Shown in pieces: positions 45,501 to 60,000 of a stretch of DNA of 64,000 nt. The notes beneath the pieces are model-generated. The model saw nothing but the letters and a program-made list of their open reading frames with translations. It searched no databases and was not told where the DNA came from. Position numbers and translations under genes: made by a program. Source of the stretch: Xylocopa sonorina (taxonomy: Eukaryota; Arthropoda; Insecta; Hymenoptera; Apidae). Positions within the stretch are counted from its first letter, which is position 1; each line of letters starts with the position of its first letter. The DNA is taken from NCBI RefSeq assembly GCF_050948175.1, contig NW_027490091.1:3100001-3164000 (forward strand), in the 5' to 3' direction.

Positions 45501-48500
45501 TCTATGTTTCATGGTAAGATATAATATGATTTGCGAAGAGTCATGTACTCCTCGTCTACACTTCAAATGAATGTAAATGCGACACTTCCTTGCTAGGAAA
45601 TAGCGTCTGCAGATGTCTATGTATCGTAGCAATAGAGTGCTAATGCTTCTTAAAACGCGATATCGCATCTCATTTCTATGTTTCATGGTAAGATATAATA
45701 TGATTTGCGAAGTGTCATGTATTCCTCGTCTACACTTCAAATGAATATAAATGCGACACTTCCCTGCTAGGAAATAGCGTCTGCAGATGTCTAGGTATCG
45801 TAGCAATAGTGTTCTAATACTTCTTAAAACGCGATATCGCATCTCATTTCTATGTTTCATGGTAAGATCTAATATGATTTGCGATGTGTTATGTATTCCT
45901 CGTCTACACTTCAAATGAATGTAAATGCGACACTTCCTTGGTAGGAAATAGCGTCTGCAGATGTCTAGGTATCGTAGCAATAGAGTTCTAATGCTTCTTA
46001 AAACGCGATATCACATCTCATTTCTATGTTTCATGGTGAGATATAAAATGATTTGCGAAGTGTTATGTATTCCTCGTCTACACTTCAAATGAATGTAAAT
46101 GCGACACTTCCTTGCAAGGAAATAGCGTTTGCAGTTGTCTAGGTATCGTAGCAATAGAGTTCAAATGCTTCTTAAAACGAGATATTGCATCTCATATCTA
46201 TGTTTCATGATAAGATATAATATTCATTGCGAAGTGTTATGCATTCCTCGTATACGATTGAAATGAATGTAAATGCGACACTTCCTTGCAAGGAAATAGC
46301 GTTTGCAGATGTCTACGTATCGTAGCATTGGAATTCTTACGATTCTTAAAACGCGATATCGCATCTCATTTCTATGTTTCATGGTAAGATACAATATGAT
46401 TTGTGAAGTGTTATGTATTCCTCGTCTACACTTCAAATGAATGTAAATGCGACACTTCCTAGCAAGGAAATAGCGTTTGCAGATGTCTACGAATCGTAGC
46501 AATAGATTTCTAATGCTTCTTAAAACGCGATATCGCATCTCATTTGTATGTTTCATGGTAAGATATAATATGATTTGCGAAGTGTTATGTAGTCCTCGTC
46601 TACGATTCAAATGAATGTAAATGCGACACTTCCTTGCAAGGAAATAGCGTCTGCAGATGTCTAGGTATCGTAGCAATAGAGTTCAAGTGCTTCTTAAAAC
46701 GAGATATAGCATTTCATATCTGTGTTTCATGATAAGATATAATATTCATTGCGAAGTGTTATGCATTCCTCGTCTACGATTCAAATGAACGTAAATGCGA
46801 CACTTCCTTGCTAGGAAATAGCGCCTGCAGATGTCTAGGCATCATAGCAATAGAGTTCAAATGCTTCTTAAAACGAGATATAGCATCTCATATCTGTGTT
46901 TCATGATAAGATATAATATTCATTGCGAAGTGTTATATATTCCTCGTCTACACTTCAAATGAATGTAAATGCGACACTTCCTTGCAAGGAAATAGCGTTT
47001 GCAGATGTCTACGTATCGTAGCAATAGAGTTCTTATGATTCTCAAAACGCGATATCGCATCTCATTTCTATGTTTCATGATAAGATATAATATGATTTGC
47101 GAAGTGTTATGTATTCCTCGTCTACACTTCAAATGAATGTAAATGCGACACTTCCTAGCAAGGAAATAGCGTTTGCAGATGTCTACGTATCGTAGCAATA
47201 GATTTCTAACGCTTCTTAAAACGCGATATCGCATCTCATTTCTATGTTTCATGGTAAGATATTATATAATTTGCGAAGTGTTATGTATTCCTCGTCTACA
47301 CTTCAAATGAATGTAAATGCGACACTTCCTAGCAAGGAAATAGCGTTTGCAGATGTCTACGTATCGTTGCAATAGATTTCTAATGCTTCTTAAAATGCGA
47401 TATCGCATCTCATTTCTATGTTTCATTGTAAGATATTATATGATTTGCAAAGTGTTATGTATTCCTCGTCTACACTTGAAATGATTGTAAATGCGACACT
47501 TCCTTGCAAGGAAATAGCGTTTGCAGATGTCTACGTATCGTAGCAATAGAGTTCTTATGATTCTCAAAACGCGATATCGCATCTCATTTCTATGTTTCAT
47601 GGTAAGATATAATATGATTTGCGAAGTTTTATATATTCCTCGTCTACACTTCAAATGAATGTAAATGTGACACTTCCTAGCAAGGGAATAGCGTTTGCAG
47701 ATATCTACGTATCGTAGCAATAGATTTCTAATGCTTCTTAAAACGCGATATCGCATCTCATTTCTATGTTTCATGGTAAGATATTATATGGTTTGCGAAG
47801 TGTTATGTATTCCTCGTCTACACTTGAAATGAATGTAAATGCGACACTTCCTTGCAAGGAAATAGCGTTTGCAGATATCTACGTATCGTAGCAATGGAGT
47901 TCTTATGATTCTTAAAACGCGATATCGCATCTCATTTCTATGTTTCATGGTAAGATATAATATGATTTGCGAAGTGTTATGTATTCCTCGTCTACACTTC
48001 AAATGAATGTAAATGCGACACTACCTTGCTAGGAAATAGCGTCTGCAGATGTCTAGGTATCGTAGCAATAGAGTTCAAGTGCTTCTTAAAACGAGATATA
48101 GCATTTCATATCTGTGTTTCATGATAAGATATAATATTCATTGCGAAGTGTTATGCATTCCTCGTCTACGATTCAAATGAACGTAAATGCGACACTTCCT
48201 TGCAAGGAAATAGCGTTTGCAGATTTCTACGTATCGTAGCAATAGAGTTCAAATGCTTCTTAAAACGAGATATTGCATCTCATATCTATGTTTCATGATA
48301 AGATATAATATTCATTGCGAAGTGTTATATATTCCTCGTCTACACTTCAAATGAATGTAAATGCGACACTTCCTTGCAAGGAAATAGCGTTTGCAGATGT
48401 CTACGTATCGTAGCAATAGAGTTCTTATGATTCTCAAAACGCGATATCGCATCTCATTTCTATGTTTCATTGTAAGATATTATATGATTTGCGAAGTGTT

Positions 48501-51500
48501 ATGTATTCCTCGTCTACACTTGAAATGAATGTAAATGCGACACTTCCTTGCAAGGAAATAGCGTTTGCAGATGTCTACGTATCGTAGCAATGGAGTTCTT
48601 ATAATACCTAAAACGCGATATAGCATCTCATTTCTGTGTTTCATGGTAAGATATAATATGATTTGCGAAGTGTTATGTATTCCTCGTCTACCCTTCAAGT
48701 GAATGTAAATGCGACACTACCTTGCAAGGAAATAGCGTCTGCAGATGTCTAGGTATCGTAGCAATAGAGTTCAAATGCTTCTTAAAACGAGATATAGCAT
48801 CTCATACCTGTGTTTCATGATAAGATATAATATTCATTGCGAAGTGTTATGCATTCCTCGCTTACGATTCAAATGAACGTAAATGCGACACTTCCTTGCA
48901 AGGAAATAGCGTTTGCAGATTTCTACGTATCGTAGCAATAGAGTTCAAATGCTTCTTAAAACGAGATATTGCATCTCGTATGTATGTTTCATGATAAGAT
49001 ATAATATTCATTGCGAAGTGTTATGCATTCCTCGTATAGGATTGAAATGAGTGTAAATGCGACTCTTCCTTGCAAGGAAATAGCGTTTGCAGATGTCTAC
49101 GTATCGTAGCAATGGAGTTCTTATGATTCTTAAAACGCGATATCGCATCTCATTTCTATGTTTCATGGTAAGATAGAATATGATTTGTGAAGTGTTATGT
49201 ATTCCTCGTCTACACTTCAAATGAATGTAAATGCGACACTTCCTAGCAAGGAAATAGCGTTTGCAGATGTCTACGTATCGTAGCAATAGATTTCTAATGC
49301 TTCTTAAAACGCTATATCGCATCTCATTTCTATGTTTCATTGTAAGATATTATATGATTTGCGAAGTGTTATGTATTCCTCGTCTACACTTGAAATGAAT
49401 GTAAATGCGACACTTCCTTGCAAGGAAATAGCGTTTGCAGATGTCTACGTATCGTAGCAATCGAGTTCTTATGATTCTCAAAACGCGATATCGCATCTCA
49501 TTTCTATGTTTCATGGTAAGATATAATATGATTTGCGAAGTGTTATGTATTCCTCGTCTACACTTCAAATGAATGTGAATGCGACTCTTCCTTGCTAGGA
49601 AATAGCGTCTGCAGATGTCTAGGTATCGTAGCAATAGAGTTCTAATGCTTCTTAAAACGCGATATCGCATCTCATTTCTATGTTTCATGGTAAGATATAA
49701 TATGATTTGCGAAGTGTCATGTATTCCTCGTCTAGACTTCAAATGAATGTAAATGCGACACTTCCTTGCTAGGAAATAGCGTCTGCAGATGTCAAGGTAT
49801 CGTAGCCATAGAGTTCTAATGCTTCTTAAAACGCGATATAGCATCTCATTTCTATGTTTTATGATAAGATATAATATTCATTGCGAAGTGTTATGCATTC
49901 CTCGTCTACGATCCAAATGAACGTAAATGCGACACTTCCTTGCAAGGAAATAGCGTTTGCAGATTTCTACGTATCGAAGCAATAGTGTTCAAATGCTTCT
50001 TAAAACGAGATATTCCAACTCATATCTATGTTTCATGATAAGATATAATATTCATTGCGAAGTGTTATGCATTCCTCGTCTACGATTCAAATGAACGTAA
50101 ATGCGACACTTCCTTGCAAGGAAATAGCGTTTGCAGATGTCTACGTATCGTAGCAATGGAGTTCTTATGTTACTTAAAACGTGATATCGCATCTCATTTC
50201 TGTGTTTCATGGTAAGATATAATATGATTTGCGAAGTGTTATGTATTCCTCGTCTACACTTTAAATGAATGTAAATGCGACACTTCCTTGCTAGGAAATA
50301 GCGTCTGCAGATGTCTAGGTGTCGTAGCAATAGAGTTCAAATGCTTCTTAAAACGAGATATTGCATCACATATCTATGTTTCATGATAAGATATAATATT
50401 CATTGCGAAGTGTTATGCATTCCTCGTACACGATTCAAATGAATGTAAATGCGACACTTCCTTGCAAGGAAATAGCGTTTGCAGTTGTCTACGTATCGTA
50501 ACAATAGAGTTCTTATGATTCTTAAAACGCGACATCGCATCTCATTTCTATGTTTCATGGTAAGATATAATATGATTTGCGAAGTGTTATGTATTCCTCG
50601 TCTACACTTCAAATGAATGTAAATACGACACTTCCTTGCAAGGAAATAGCGTTTGCAAATGTCTGCCTATCGTAGCAATAGTGTTCTAATGCTTCTTAAA
50701 ACGCGATATCGCATCTCATTTCTATGTTTCATGGCAAGATATAATATGATTTGCGAAGTGTTATGTATTCCTCGTCTACACTTGAAATGAATGTAAATGC
50801 GACACTTCCTTGCAAGGAAATAGCGTTTGCAGATGTCTACGTATCGAAGCAATAGAGTTCAAATGCTTCTTAAAACGAGATATTGCATCTTATATCTATG
50901 TTTCATGATAAGATATAATATTCATTGCGAAGTGTTATGCATTCCTCGTCTACGATTCAAATGTATGTAAATGCGATACTTCCTTGCAAGGAAATAGCGT
51001 TTGCAGATGTCTACGTATCGTAACAATAGAGTTCTTATGATTCTTAAAATGCGATATCGCATCTCATTTCTATGTTTCATGGTAAGATATAATATGATTT
51101 GCGAAGTGTTATGTATTCCTCATCTACACTTCAAATGAATGTGAATGCGGCACTTCCTTGCTAGGAAATAGCTTCTGCAGATGTCTAGGTGTCGTAGCAA
51201 TAGAGTTCAAATGCTTCTTAAAACGAGATATTGCATCTCATATCTATGTTTCATGATAAGATATAATATTCATTGCGAAGTGTTATGCATTCCTCGTCTA
51301 CGATTCAAATGAATGTAAATGCGACACTTCCTTGCAAGGAAATAGCGTTTGCAGATGTCTGCGTATCGTAACAATAGAGTTCTTATGATTCTTAAAATGC
51401 GATATCGCATCTCATTTCTATGTTTCATGGTAAGATATAATATGATTTGCGAAGTGTTATGTATTCCTCGTCTACACTTCAAATGAATGTAAATACGACA

Positions 51501-51963
51501 CTTTCTTCCAAGGAAATAGCGTTTGCAAATGTATTCGTATCGTAACAATAGAGTTCTTATGATTCTTAAAATGCGACATCGCATCTCATTTCTATGTTTC
51601 ATGGCAAGATATAATATGATTTGCGAAGTGTTATGTATTCCTCGTCTACACTTCAAATGAATGTAAATGCGACACTTCCTTGCAAGGAAATAGCGTTTGC
51701 AGATGTCTACGTATCGAAGCAATAGCGTTCAAATGCTTCTTAAAACGAGATATTGCATCTTATAACTATGTTTCATGATAAGATATAATATTCATTGCGA
51801 AGTGTTATGCATTCCTCGTCTACGATTCAAATGTATGTAAATGCGGTACTTCCTTGCAAGGAAATAGCGTTTGCAGATGTCTACGTATCGTAGCAATAGA
51901 GTTCTTATGATTCTTAAAACGCGATGTCGCATCTCATTTCTATGTTTCATGGTAAGATATAAC
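42599..51963 (-). repeat. Major satellite array, minus orientation, about 54 monomers of 174 bp
   Basis: The first five monomers or so (to about 43480) are of the intermediate type (GCGTTTCTAGATGTC, CGAAGCAATAG). From there on they are the young type (GCGTTTGCAGATGTC, CGTAGCAATAG). Two variants alternate irregularly: one with ATGATTTGCGAAGTG and GCGATATCGCATCTCATTTC, the other with TTCATTGCGAAGTG and GAGATATTGCATCTCATATC. One adjacent pair near 43680-44027 is identical over a full monomer length. A 546-codon frame runs through 44340-45980 because 174 is 58 x 3. Confidence 0.95.
44340..45980 (-). other. 546-codon open frame through nine satellite monomers (probably not a gene)
   Basis: The frame is open because the monomer is 58 codons long and one of its frames lacks stops in the main variant. 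Each 58-residue unit is rich in Arg, Lys, Ile, Leu and Cys (DICRRYFLARKCRIYIHLK, MKHRNEMRYRVLRSIRTLL). Comparable frames of 100-290 codons occur throughout the opposite array (for example 60141-61019). The second monomer variant ends the frame at CAA-TGA. No upstream promoter, start context or splice structure was found. Confidence 0.6.
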
Positions 51964-53011
51964 CACCAAGTTATATGGCAACGTCACCAAGCCGATTTCT
52001 ATACTCCTTCAAGGTGATGAAGAGCAACCCCAGTTGTATGGAAGAACCCGTGAAAGAATTCGTAGTTAAATGTAATGTTAAATGTAGAACTAGTATTATA
52101 AACACTTGATAAAATTAAAGGATATGGAAATAGTAAACTTGGTAAAAGAACTTGTACTTGGATATAGTAAAAATAAAAATGAAATATATTCTAAGTTTAA
52201 AGTATACAAGAATTGGAATTATTCTAAGACTAAGACTAAGCTAAAATGGAAATAGAAACGCGATGCCTGAACCCCACATTGAGGCGGCTAATGATCTAGA
52301 ACTAGAAGTTTCGACTAATCGGTAGGAGATCTCGAGTCAGGGTGTCGCTCTGGAGACGCGTCTCGGACCTCCTCGGTTCGCGAGGCGCTACGGTCGCGGA
52401 CGCTTGTGGTAGGGAGATCGCGGTCCCGCGAGTGGGGGACTCGCGTCTCGTGGCGGGGAGCTCGCGGTCCAGCGAGTGGGGACTCGCGGCTCGCGGTGGG
52501 GCTAGCGGCACATGTCGTCCGCTGGCCGGACGCACCTTACGCGTTTGACTTATGAGTAAATACAGTATGGACTTAGAATTATGTGTGTGTTGTTTGTGTC
52601 TTACATTCGTTTAGTGTATAACTTAGATCTAGGAATTCTTATATAAAGATATATGCGTCATGATATAGTATGTATGTACTAGCTTAGAAGTAATATACAG
52701 GTTCTAGCAGATCCTGTTCCCGGAATTGGAAAAGTCCCCATCCAGGTGATGGGCTGCGGCTACGTCTTCCTGCAGGACGGAATCCTCGGTGCGAGGGAGA
52801 TAGGACTGCCTGTCCTTGGTGCGGGCGAGACAGGTATACTCGGCGGTGCGAGTGAGGCAGCGGAACATGGTTAGCGCGTGCAGGTATGCGCGCGCGAACA
52901 CTTCCAGTTGCTGGTTCTGCAGACCAGTTTGGCTGGTTGCATGCGTCCAGGGGTTGATGCTGGGGGGTGCGAGGAGGTTGATGGGTGGCAGGCGGTACGC
53001 CTGACGTTACA
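51964..53011 (-). mobile_element. LTR-type element, family A, at the satellite orientation switch
   Basis: Read on the minus strand it begins TGTAACGTCAGGCG at 53011 and shares GGGACTCGCG, TTATGAGTAAATACAGTATG-like, GTAATATACAGGTTCT, GTGATGGGCTGCGGCT and GATGGGTGGCAGG segments with the arm copies. The last about 330 bp (51964-52290) has no match in the other copies and may be internal sequence; TGGTGACGTTGCC on the minus strand near its start could be a primer-binding site. The satellite is minus on the left and plus on the right, so no target duplication can be read. Confidence 0.65.
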
Positions 53012-56000
53012 TACGATACGTAGAAATCTGCAAACGCTATTTCCATGCAAGGAAGTGTCGCATTTACATTTACTTGAAGTGTAGACGAGGAATACATAAC
53101 ACTTCGCAAATCATATTATATCTTATCATGAAACATAGCAATGAGATGCGATATTGCGTTTTAAGAATCATAAGAACTCTATTGCTACGATACGTAGACA
53201 TCTGCAAACGCTATTTCCTTGCAAGGAAGTGTCGCATTTACATTCATCTGAATCGTATACGAGGAATGCATAACACTTCGCAATGAATATTATATCTTAT
53301 CATGAAACATAGATATGAGATGCAATATCTCGTTTTAAGAAGCATTTGAACTCTATTGCTACGATACCTAGACATCTGCAGACGCTATTTCCTAGCAAGG
53401 AAGTGTCGCATTTACTTTCACTTGAAGTATAGACGAGGAATACATGACACTTCGCAAATCATATTATATCTTACCATGAAACATAGATATGAGATGCAAT
53501 ATCTCGTTTTAAGAAGCATTTGAACTCTATTGCTACGATACCTAGACATCTGCAGACGCTATTTCCCAGCAAGGAAGTGTCGCATTTACATTCACTTGAA
53601 GTATAGACGACGAATACATGACACTTCGCAAATCATATTATATCTTACCATGAAACATAGAAATGAGATGCGTTATCGCGTTTTAAGAAGCATTAGAACC
53701 CTATTGCTACGATAGGTAGACATCTGCAAACGCTATTTCCTTGCAAGGAAGTGTCGCATTTACATTCATTTGAAGTGTAGACGAGGAATACATAACACTT
53801 CGCAAATCATATTATATCTTACCATGAAACATAGAGATGTGATGCGATATCGCGTTTTAAGAAGCACTAGAACACTATTGCTACGATACCTAGACATCTG
53901 CAGACGCTATTTCCTAGCAAGGTAGTGTCGCATTTACATTCATTTGAAGTGTAGACGAGGAATACATGACACTTCGCAAATCATATTATATCTTACCACG
54001 AAACATAGAAATGAGATGCGCTATCGCGTTATAAGAAGCATTAGAATTCTATTGCTACGATAGGTAGACATGTGCAAACGCTATTTCCTTGCAAGAAAGT
54101 GCCGCATTTACATTCATTTGAAGTGTAGACGAGGAACACATAACACTTCGCAAATCATATTATATCTTATCATGAAACATAGCAATGAGATGCGATATCG
54201 CGTTTTAAGAATCATAAGAACTCTATTGCTACGATACGTAGACATCTGCAAACGCTATTTCCTTGCAAGGAAGTGTCGCATTTACATTCATTTGAATCGT
54301 ATACGAGGAATGCATAACACTTCGCAATGAATATTATATCTTATCATGAAACATAGATATGAGATGCAATATCTCGTTTTAAGAAGCATTTGAACCCTAT
54401 TGCTACGATATCTAGACATCTGCAGACGCTATTTCCTAGCAAGGAAGTGTCGCATTTACATTCATTTGAAGTGTAGACGAGGAATACATGACACTTCGCA
54501 AATCATATTATATCTTACCATGAAACATAGAAATGAGATGCGATATCGCGTTTTAAGAATCATAAGTACTCTATTGCTACGATACGTAGAAATCTGCAAA
54601 CGCTATTTCCTTGCAAGGAAGTCTCGCATTTACATTCATTTGAATCGTAGACGAGGAATGCATAACACTTCGCAATGAATATTATATCTTATCATGAAAG
54701 ATAGATATGAGATGCTGTATCTCGTTTTAAGAAGAATTTGAACTATATTGCTACGATACCTAGACATCTGCAGACGCTATTTCCTAGCGAGGAAGTGTCG
54801 CATTCACATTCATTTGAAGTGTAGACGAGGAATACATAACACTTCGCAAATCATATTATATCTTACCGTGAAACATAGAAATGAGATGCGATATCGCGTT
54901 TTAAGAAGCATTAGAACACTATCGCTACGATACGTAGACGTCTGCAAACACTATTTCTTTGCAAGGAAGTGTCGGATTCACATTCATTTGAAGTGTAGAC
55001 GAGGAATACATAACACTTCGCAAATCATATTTTATCTTACCATGAGCCATAGAAATGAGTTGCGATATCGCGTTTTAAGAAGCATTAGAATTCTATTGCT
55101 ACGAAAGATAGACATCTGCAACGCTATTTCCTTGCAAGGAAGTGCCGCATTTACATTCATTTGAAGTGTAGACGAGGAATACATAACACTTCGCAAATCA
55201 TATTATATCTTATCATGAAACATAGCAATGAGATGCGATATCGCGTTTTAAGAATCATAAGAACTCTATTGCTACGATACGTAGACATCTGCAAACGCTA
55301 TTTCCTTGCAAGGAAGTGTCGCATTTACATTCATTTGAGGTATAGACGAGGAATAAATAACACTTCGCAAATCATATTATATCTTACCATGAAACATAGA
55401 AATGAGATGCGATATCGCATTTTAAGAATCATAAGAACTCTATTGCTACGATACGTAGACATCTGCAAACGCTATTTCCTTGCAAGGAAGTGTCGCATTT
55501 ACATTCATTTGAATCGTAGAAGAGGAATGCATAACACTTCGCAATGAATATTATATCTTATCATGAAAGATAGATATGAGATGCCGTATCTCGTTGTAAG
55601 AAGAATTTGAACTCTATTGCTACGATACCTAGACATCTGCAGACGCTATTTCCTAGCGAGGAAGTGTCGCATTCACATTCATTTGAAGTGTAGACGAGGA
55701 ATACATAACACATCGCAAATCATATTATATTTTATCATGAAACATAGCAATGAGATGCGATATCGCGTTTTAAGAATCATAAGAATTCTATTGCTACGAT
55801 ACGTAGATATCTGCAAACGCTATTTCCTTGCAAGGAAGTGTCGCATTTACATTCATTTGAATCGTATACGAGGAATGCATAACACTTCGCAATGAATATT
55901 ATATCTTATTATGAAACATAGATATGAGATGCAATATCTCGTTTTAAGAAGCATTTGAACTCTATTGCTACGATACCTAGACATCTGCAGACGCTATTTC

Positions 56001-57000
56001 CTAACAAGGAAGTGTCGCATTTACATTCATTTGAAGTGTAGACGAGGAATACATAACACTTCGCAAATCATTTTATATCTTACCATGAAACATAGAAATG
56101 AGATGCGATATCGCGTTTTAAGAAGCATTAGAACTCTATTGCTACGATACCTAGACATCTGCAGACGCTATTTCCTAGCAAGGAAGTGTAGCATTCGCAT
56201 TCATTTGAAGTGTAGACGAGGAATACATAACACTTCGCAAATCATATTATATCATACCATGAAACATAGAAATGAGATGCTTTAACGCGTTTTAAGAAGC
56301 ATTAGAACTCTATGGCTATGATACCTACACATCTGCAGACGCTATTTCCTAGCAAGGAAGTGCCGCATTCACATTCATTTGAAGTGTAGACGCGGAATAC
56401 ATAACACTTCGCAAATCATATTATATCTTACCATGAAACATAGAAATGCGATGCGATCTCGCGTTTTAAGAATCATAAGAACTCTATTGCTACGATACGT
56501 AGACATTTGCAAACGCTATTTCCTTGCAAGGAAGTGTCGCATTTACATTCATTTGAATCGTAGACGAGGAATGCATAACACTTCGCAATGAATATTATAT
56601 CTTATCATGAAACATAGACATAAGATGCAATATCTCGCTTTAAGAAGCATTTGAACTCTATTGCTTCGAAACGTAGACATCTATGAACGCTACTTCCTTG
56701 CAAGGAAGTGTCGCATTTACATTCATTTGAAGTGTAGACGAGGAATTCATGACACTTCGCAAATCATATTAAATCTTACCATAAAACATAGAAATGAGAT
56801 GCGATATCGCGCTTTAAGAAGCATATGAAATCTATTGCTACGATACGTAGACATCTGCAAACGCTATTTCCTTGCAAGGAAGTGTCGCATTTACATTCAT
56901 TTGAAGTGTAGACGAGGAATACATAACACTTCGCAAATCATATTATATCTTATCATGAAACATAGAAATGAGATGCGATATCGCGTTTTAAGAAGCATTA

Positions 57001-60000
57001 GAACACTATTGCTACGATACCTAGACATCTGCAATCGCTATTTCCTAGCGAGGAAGTGTAGCATTCGCATTCATTTGAAGTGTAGACGAGGAATACATAA
57101 CACTTCGCAAATCATATTATATCTTACCATGAAACATAGAAATGGGATGCGATATCGCGTTTTAAGAAGCATTAGAACTCTATTGCTACGATACCTAGAC
57201 ATCTGCAGACGCTATTTCCTAGCAAGGAAGTGTCGCATTTATATTCATTTGAAGTGTAGACGAGGAATTCATGACACTTCGCAAATCATATTATATCTTA
57301 CCATAAAACATAGAAATGAGATGCCATATCGCGTTTTAAGAAGCATTAGAACTCTATTGCTACGATACATAGATATCTGCAAACGCTATTTCCTTGCAAG
57401 GAAGTGTCGCATTTACATTCTTCTGAAGTGAATACGAGGTATACATAACACCTTACAATGAATATTATATCTTATCATGCAACATAGTAATGAGATGCGA
57501 TATCGCGTTTTAAGAAGCATTAGAACTCTAATGCTACGATAGGTAGTCATCTGCAAACGCTATTACCTTGCCAGGAAGTGTCGCATTTACATTCATTTGA
57601 AGTGTAGACGAGGAATACATAACACTTCGCAAATCATATTATATCTTACCATGAAACATAGAAATGAGATGCAATGTCGCGTTTTAAGAAGCATAAGAAA
57701 TCTTTTGCTACGATACGTAGACATCTGCAATCGCTATTTCCTAGCGAGGAAGTGTAGCATTCGCATTCATTTGAAGTGTAGACGCGGAATACATAACACT
57801 TCGCAAATCATGTTATATCTTACCATGAAACATAGAAATGAGATGCGATATCGCGTTTTAAGAATCATAAGAACTCTATTGCTACGATACGTAGACATCT
57901 GCAAACGCTATTTCCTTGCAAGGAAGTGTCGCATTTACATTCATTTGAATCCTAGACGAGGAATGCATAACACTTCGCAATGAATATTATATCTTATCAT
58001 GAAAGATAGATATGAGATGCTATATCTCGTTTTAAGAAGAATTTGAACTCTATTGCTACGATACCTAGACATCTGCAGAAGCTATTTCCTAGCAAGGAAG
58101 TGCCGCATTTACATTCATTTGAAGTGTAGACGAGGAATGCACAACACTTCGCAAATCATATTCTATCTTACCATGAACCATAGAAGTGAGTTGCGATATC
58201 GCGTTCTAAGAATCATAAGAACTCTATTGCTACGATACGGAGACATCTGCAAACGCTATTTCCTAGCGAGGAAGTGTCGCATTCACATTCATTTGAAGTG
58301 TAGACGAGGAATACATAACACTTCGCAAATCATATTATATCATACCATGAAACATAGAAATGAGATGCTTTAACGCGTTTTAAGAAACATTAGAACTCTA
58401 TGGCTACGATACGTAGACATCTGCAAACGCTATTTCCTAGCAAGGAAGTGTCGCATTTACGTCCATTTCAGTCGTAGATGAGGAATGCATAACACTTCGC
58501 AAATCACATTATATCTTACCATGAAACATAGAAATGAGGTGCGATATCGCGTTTTAAGAAGCATTAGAACTCTATTGCTACGATACGTAGACATCTGCAA
58601 ACGCTATTTCCTTGCAAGAAAGTGTCGCATTTACATTCTTCTGAAGTGAATACGAGGTATACATAACACTTTACAATGAATATTATATCTTATCATGCAA
58701 CATAGTAATGAGATGCGATATCGCGTTTTAAGAAGCATTAGAACTCTAATGCTACGATAGGTAGTCATCTGCAAACGCTATTACCTTGCCAGGAAGTGTC
58801 GCATTTACATTCATTTGAAGTGTAGACGAGGAATACATAACACTTCGCAAATCATATTATATCTTACCATGAAACATAGAAATGAGATGCAATGTCGCGT
58901 TTTAAGAAGCATAAGAAATCTTTTGCTACGATACGTAGACATCTGCAATCGCTATTTCCTAGCGAGGAAGTGTAGCATTCGCATTCATTTGAAGTGTAGA
59001 CGAGGAATACATAACACTTCGCAAATCATATTATATCTTACCATGAAACATAGAAATGAGATGCGATATCGCGTTTTAAGAAGCATTAGAACTCTAGTGC
59101 TACGATACCTAGACACCTGCAGACGCTATTTCCTAGCAAGGAAGTGTCGCATTCACATTCATTTGAAGTGTAGACGCGGAATACATAACACTTCGCAAAT
59201 CATGTTATATCTTACCATGAAACATAGAAATGAGATGCGATATCGCGTTTTAAGAATCATAAGAACTCTATTGCTACGATACGTAGACATCTGCAAACGC
59301 TATTTCCTTGCAAGAAAGTGTCGCATTTACATTCTTCTGAAGTGAATACGAGGTATACATAACACTTTACAATGCATATTATATCATACCATGAAACATA
59401 GAAATGAGATGCTTTAACGCGTTTTAAGAAACATTAGAACTCTATGGCTACGATACGTAGACATCTGCAAACGCTATTTCCTAGCAAGGAAGTGTCGCAT
59501 TTACGTCCATTTCAGTCGTAGATGAGGAATGCATAACACTTCGCAAATCACATTATATCTTACCATGAAACATAGAAATGAGATGCGATATCGCGTTTTA
59601 AGAAGCATTAGAACTCTATTGCTACGATACGTAGACATCTGCAAACGCTATTTCCTTGCAAGAAAGTGTCGCATTTACATTCTTCTGAAGTGAATACGAG
59701 GTATACATAACACTTTACAATGAATATTATATCATATCATGCAACATAGTAATGAGATGCGATATCGCGTTTTAAGAAGCATTAGAACTCTAATGCTACG
59801 ATAGGTAGTCATCTGCAAACGCTATTTCCTTGCCAGGAAGTGTCGCATTTACATTCATTTGAAGTGTAGACGAGGAATACATGACACTTCGCAAATCATA
59901 TAACATCTTACCATGAAACATAGAAATGAGATGCAATATCGCGTTTTAAGAAGCATTAGAAAGCTATTGCTACGATACGTAGACATCTGCAATCAGTATT

